From Haloarcula sebkhae (GTDB taxonomy: Archaea; Halobacteriota; Halobacteria; Halobacteriales; Haloarculaceae): DNA of 64,000 nucleotides. Positions 61,771 to 64,000 of this stretch are shown here, piece after piece; the first letter of the stretch is position 1, and every line of letters begins with the position of its first letter. The stretch spans positions 186,001 through 250,000 of the forward strand of contig NZ_BMPD01000005.1 in assembly GCF_014647415.1 (NCBI RefSeq), in the 5' to 3' direction. Position numbers and translations under genes: made by a program. The notes under the pieces were generated by a model. The model saw nothing but the letters and a program-made list of their open reading frames with translations. It was not told the DNA's origin and made no database searches.

Positions 61771-62619
61771 CTAGCAGAGGACGTACGTGACGAACACCCG
61801 TTCGTCCGGGCCGACGTGGATATCGATACCGATCAGTCCGGCGTCCGACTTCTGGATCCTGTTGCCCCGCTCGATGTAACTGTCGACGAGCGCGGTCGCC
61901 AGCGCCGTCTCGTTCTGGAACTGGCCGAGTGACTGTGGCGTTCGGTCGTAAGCCACCTCGTAGCTGACCACGACTGGGCGGTCACAGGGGAGCGGGAACC
62001 GAGACACCCCCTCTCGCGTGGGTCGCTCCGCGTTGTCGTATCGCACATCGACGCGGCCCTTGTTGTAGTAGGCCGCGGCGTCGTCTATGGTCGCGTTCCG
62101 CGAGACCGTTCCGCCGCCGACGCCCGACCGCCGGACGTTGTACACGTCGACATATGTGTCCTCGACCTCGGCGAGCGAGAGCGAGTTGACGGTGTCGCCG
62201 CTCCCGGCAGGGGACGCGATCGACGGTGGGCCGGTGGGGGTTTCGGCGGCAAAGCCTGGCAGCGTGATACCGCCCACAGCAGCGAGCACGATGAGGCCGA
62301 GCAGCAGTGCCACGGCGGCGTAGCCGATTACGTACTTCGTTTCGAGCACGTCCAGCCAGCCGGTCTTTATTTCGTCCAGCGGGTCGTCTTCCGGCGGCCC
62401 CGTCCGTCGCTCGAAGTTGCTTCCGCCACAGCGTTTGCACGGTGGAGAGTTCTTCTGGTGCTGGCGACCGCAGTCTAGACAGACCCACCTGGGTCCGCCC
62501 TCGACGACCTCTTCGTTGACCTGCGTCACGGCCTCCTCGAAGGAGCCGTGCCCGCAGTTGTCACACGGCGGGTCGTTCTCCTCGTGGGGTTTGCCACACC
62601 ATTCACACCGCCATTTCAT
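61771..62619 (-). CDS. Zinc-ribbon/TM protein with extracellular CAP-like domain, copy 1
   Basis: A 282-residue protein. Two zinc ribbons occupy the first 70 residues: 'MKWRCEWCGKPHEENDPPCD' + 'NCGHG' and 'WVCLDCGRQHQKNSPPCKRC'. One TM helix follows ('YVIGYAAVALLLGLIVLAAV', about 110-135), then a domain of about 140 residues with 'VEDTYVDVYNVRRSGVGGGT' and the end 'GIDIHVGPDERVFVTYVLC'. By comparison with copy 2 this outer domain looks like a diverged CAP/SCP fold. The ATG is fixed by a minus-strand TATA-like ttttatcc equivalent at 62642-62649. Function unknown. Confidence 0.82.
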   Translation of the reverse strand: MKWRCEWCGKPHEENDPPCDNCGHGSFEEAVTQVNEEVVEGGPRWVCLDCGRQHQKNSPPCKRCGGSNFERRTGPPEDDPLDEIKTGWLDVLETKYVIGYAAVALLLGLIVLAAVGGITLPGFAAETPTGPPSIASPAGSGDTVNSLSLAEVEDTYVDVYNVRRSGVGGGTVSRNATIDDAAAYYNKGRVDVRYDNAERPTREGVSRFPLPCDRPVVVSYEVAYDRTPQSLGQFQNETALATALVDSYIERGNRIQKSDAGLIGIDIHVGPDERVFVTYVLC

Positions 62620-63000
62620 TGTTGAGTCTCCGTGTTGGGCGGATAAAACCTGCCCGATGCCGGGCCACAGTGCTGCGGTTCTCCGGCGGTGTTCCTCCAC
62701 GGTCGCTCGGTCATCGGCTGACTCATCGGGGCCGTTCGACTCCGGTGATACCTGCTGCCAGAGGCTGGGCTGGGTGTGACTGTTGACAGCGGGAACCGAT
62801 ATCGCACGCCGAGACGCGGGGAAGATCGAGGCAACCGAGGCGACAGAAGAACTGCGTCATACAGATACAATGACAGGTGTGGGTATTTAATATTGCTACC
62901 CTAAGTCGGTGATGGCGTTACAGTCGGATGGAATCTGTAGGGCCGCCCAAACCGTAGTCCAGCGGTCACCTCTAGCCCCTAAATGTGCATCACAGTCGCT
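62620..63000. other. Gap between the two zinc-ribbon paralogues
   Basis: 381 nt. It contains the TATA-like ggataaaa (62641-62648, minus-strand promoter of copy 1) and an AT-rich tatttaatattgc near 62884-62896. A minus-strand frame (62616-62870) ends in ATGA overlap with copy 1 but is Arg/Pro-rich and lacks a good start, so I do not call it. Nothing else seen. Confidence 0.45.
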
Positions 63001-63846
63001 TCAGCACAAGAACTGAGCGATATATATCTCACCGTTGACTGCGTGGACATCGACGCCGGTCGCCCCCCGGCTATAGTTCGAGAACTCCTCGGTGTTCTCA
63101 ACGAATGCACTCACCAGCGTAGTGGCCAGAACTGATTCGTTCCGGTAGGGCTCCGGGTGCTTGGCCGCCAGTTCATCAGTGGTGAACGCAAAGTCAGCGC
63201 GGTAATACTTACCGGTGCAGGCGTCACCGATGATCCCCTCGCGTTGACGCTCGGTCGTGCCGCTCCCATCACCGTAGTCCTGCTTCACCTCGTGTTTGTT
63301 GTGGAACGTGGCCAATTCGGTGAGTTGATGGCTCCGGTCAAGCTGGTCGTAGCCACTCGCGGCCCGGCGGTCGTTGAGCTGGTCGAGGTACAGCCGCTCG
63401 ACGGTGTCGATATCCAGCCCGTTCACCGTAGCGCCATTTCCGGGAACGTCTTCCACCCTTGGATTGCCATCAGCGGTCCCTGGGAGATTAATAACACCGG
63501 CAGTTGCTAGGAGAACTGTCACGAGAAACAGCCCGGTAACGAGATAGCCGACGACGTATTTTGCCTCCAGCACGTCGAGCCAGCCCGTTGACCCAACGTC
63601 CTCAAACTCATCGGCGTGCTGGGTGTCTTTCCGGAGAGTAGCGTTCCCACAGCGGCTGCACGGCGGCGAGTGTTTCTGGTGGCGTCGGCCACACTCTGTG
63701 CAGGCCCACTCGGGCGTCCGTTGGGCATCAGTACTCTCAGGCCCCATCGGAACGACCGCTCGCTCAAAGCTTCCGTGGCCGCAGTTGTCACACGGCGGGT
63801 TGTTCTCCGCGTGAGGCTTCTCGCACCGTTCACACCGCCATTTCAT
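63001..63846 (-). CDS. Zinc-ribbon/TM protein with extracellular CAP-like domain, copy 2
   Basis: A 281-residue paralogue of copy 1. Zinc ribbons 'MKWRCERCEKPHAENNPPCD' + 'NCGHG' and 'WACTECGRRHQKHSPPCSRC', a TM helix 'YVVGYLVTGLFLVTVLLATA', then an outer domain in which 'VERLYLDQLNDRRAASGYDQ' and 'HQLTELATFHNKHEVKQDYG' resemble the first helices of CAP/SCP proteins, with a histidine in the usual active-site region, and 'GVDVHAVNGEIYIAQFLC' resembles their last strand. Leaderless: minus-strand TATA ctttatatt at 63867-63875. It may sense something outside and signal by the cytoplasmic zinc ribbons; that is speculation. Confidence 0.82.
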   Translation of the reverse strand: MKWRCERCEKPHAENNPPCDNCGHGSFERAVVPMGPESTDAQRTPEWACTECGRRHQKHSPPCSRCGNATLRKDTQHADEFEDVGSTGWLDVLEAKYVVGYLVTGLFLVTVLLATAGVINLPGTADGNPRVEDVPGNGATVNGLDIDTVERLYLDQLNDRRAASGYDQLDRSHQLTELATFHNKHEVKQDYGDGSGTTERQREGIIGDACTGKYYRADFAFTTDELAAKHPEPYRNESVLATTLVSAFVENTEEFSNYSRGATGVDVHAVNGEIYIAQFLC

Positions 63847-63866
63847 TACCGGCCCTATGTGGTAAT

Positions 63867-63875
63867 AATATAAAG
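63867..63875 (-). promoter_or_regulatory. TATA box of zinc-ribbon copy 2
   Basis: Minus-strand ctttatatt centred about 25 nt before the ATG at 63846; one of the clearest TATA boxes here. Confidence 0.55.
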
Positions 63876-64000
63876 AATACTCGGTACGAACTCAACGTGA
63901 TCGAAGTACCCCGGTCGCCGAACATTCAGGCTGATGACCCATGTCACGTCGGCTTCGACATCGGCGTGGCGCCAAGTGAGCGACAGGTGGCCCACTGTCA

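Noticed and set aside
62616..62870. An 84-codon minus-strand frame ending in ATGA overlap with the zinc-ribbon gene
   Set aside because: It needs a TTG start, is Arg/Pro-rich and basic, and the zinc-ribbon gene has its own TATA box inside it.
1..64000. CRISPR arrays, insertion sequences, integrases, replication origins
   Set aside because: No spaced direct repeats, transposase or integrase motifs, or Orc1/Cdc6 genes with origin boxes were seen anywhere in the window.

Overview
The window is chromosomal DNA of an extremely halophilic archaeon of the class Halobacteria, most likely a Haloarcula-like genus. The evidence is high GC with many GA/CG-rich codons, very acidic proteins, TATA-like boxes 24-28 nt before mostly leaderless genes, a PGF-CTERM S-layer glycoprotein, archaeosortase A, a split nuoJ, acidic ribosomal proteins and a Tat-type blue copper lipoprotein. 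I saw no insertion sequence, CRISPR array, prophage or plasmid replication gene.

Layout. 0-1.4 kb: a small charged protein and an MBL-fold hydrolase. 1.4-12.2 kb (minus): an 11-gene complex I-type operon nuoA-B-CD-H-I-J1-J2-K-L-M-N that lacks the NADH-input subunits EFG. 12.4-15.1 kb (minus): an NCS2 nucleobase permease, a small membrane protein and purE, apparently one unit. 15.2-18.2 kb (plus): a HEAT-repeat protein and a phospholipase D-like exported protein with an apparent one-base frameshift. 18.2-31.1 kb: housekeeping genes, including an S1-OB-DHH RecJ-like protein, a JAMM protease overlapping the FAD synthase gene ribL, an isolated A-ATPase proteolipid gene (atpK), aspC-ribH, an Agl23-like membrane protein, purK, a halocyanin-like protein and the rps15-recJ-like-pcc1-rps3ae operon.

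31.4-42.9 kb: the most unusual part. Eight genes surround a tRNA-Ala, and every product starts with a prepilin-like R(G/A)-(V/Q) junction followed at once by one hydrophobic segment. Four also share a core motif around 'YQGGGVWR ... PP'. Two of these carry repetitive beta-rich, PilX-like C-terminal regions, and one is a 1260-residue protein with CARDB-like repeats. No pilus ATPase or membrane platform gene lies in the window, so this looks like a structural-subunit cassette for a surface appendage or pseudopilus. It is my leading candidate for a poorly described system.

43.1-47.5 kb: ribosomal stalk genes (rpl11 separate; rpl1-rpl10-rpl12 together, with a hairpin over the rpl1 Shine-Dalgarno site), a small conserved protein and a DRG-type GTPase. 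47.5-53.4 kb: a small membrane protein, a two-domain VOC protein, the S-layer glycoprotein gene with a long structured leader, and next to it the archaeosortase A gene whose product should process that glycoprotein. 53.4-64 kb: dph5, trm5, a universal stress protein, tRNA-Thr, small zinc-finger proteins, an alcohol dehydrogenase, a lipoprotein with a PGF-CTERM-like tail, coxC, an AHG-type polytopic membrane protein with a C2H2-TM partner, rpoL, and two related zinc-ribbon/TM/CAP-like proteins.

Together the genes cover respiration, purine and flavin synthesis, translation, and cell-surface construction. All calls come from reading the sequence and from remembered family features; no database search was possible.
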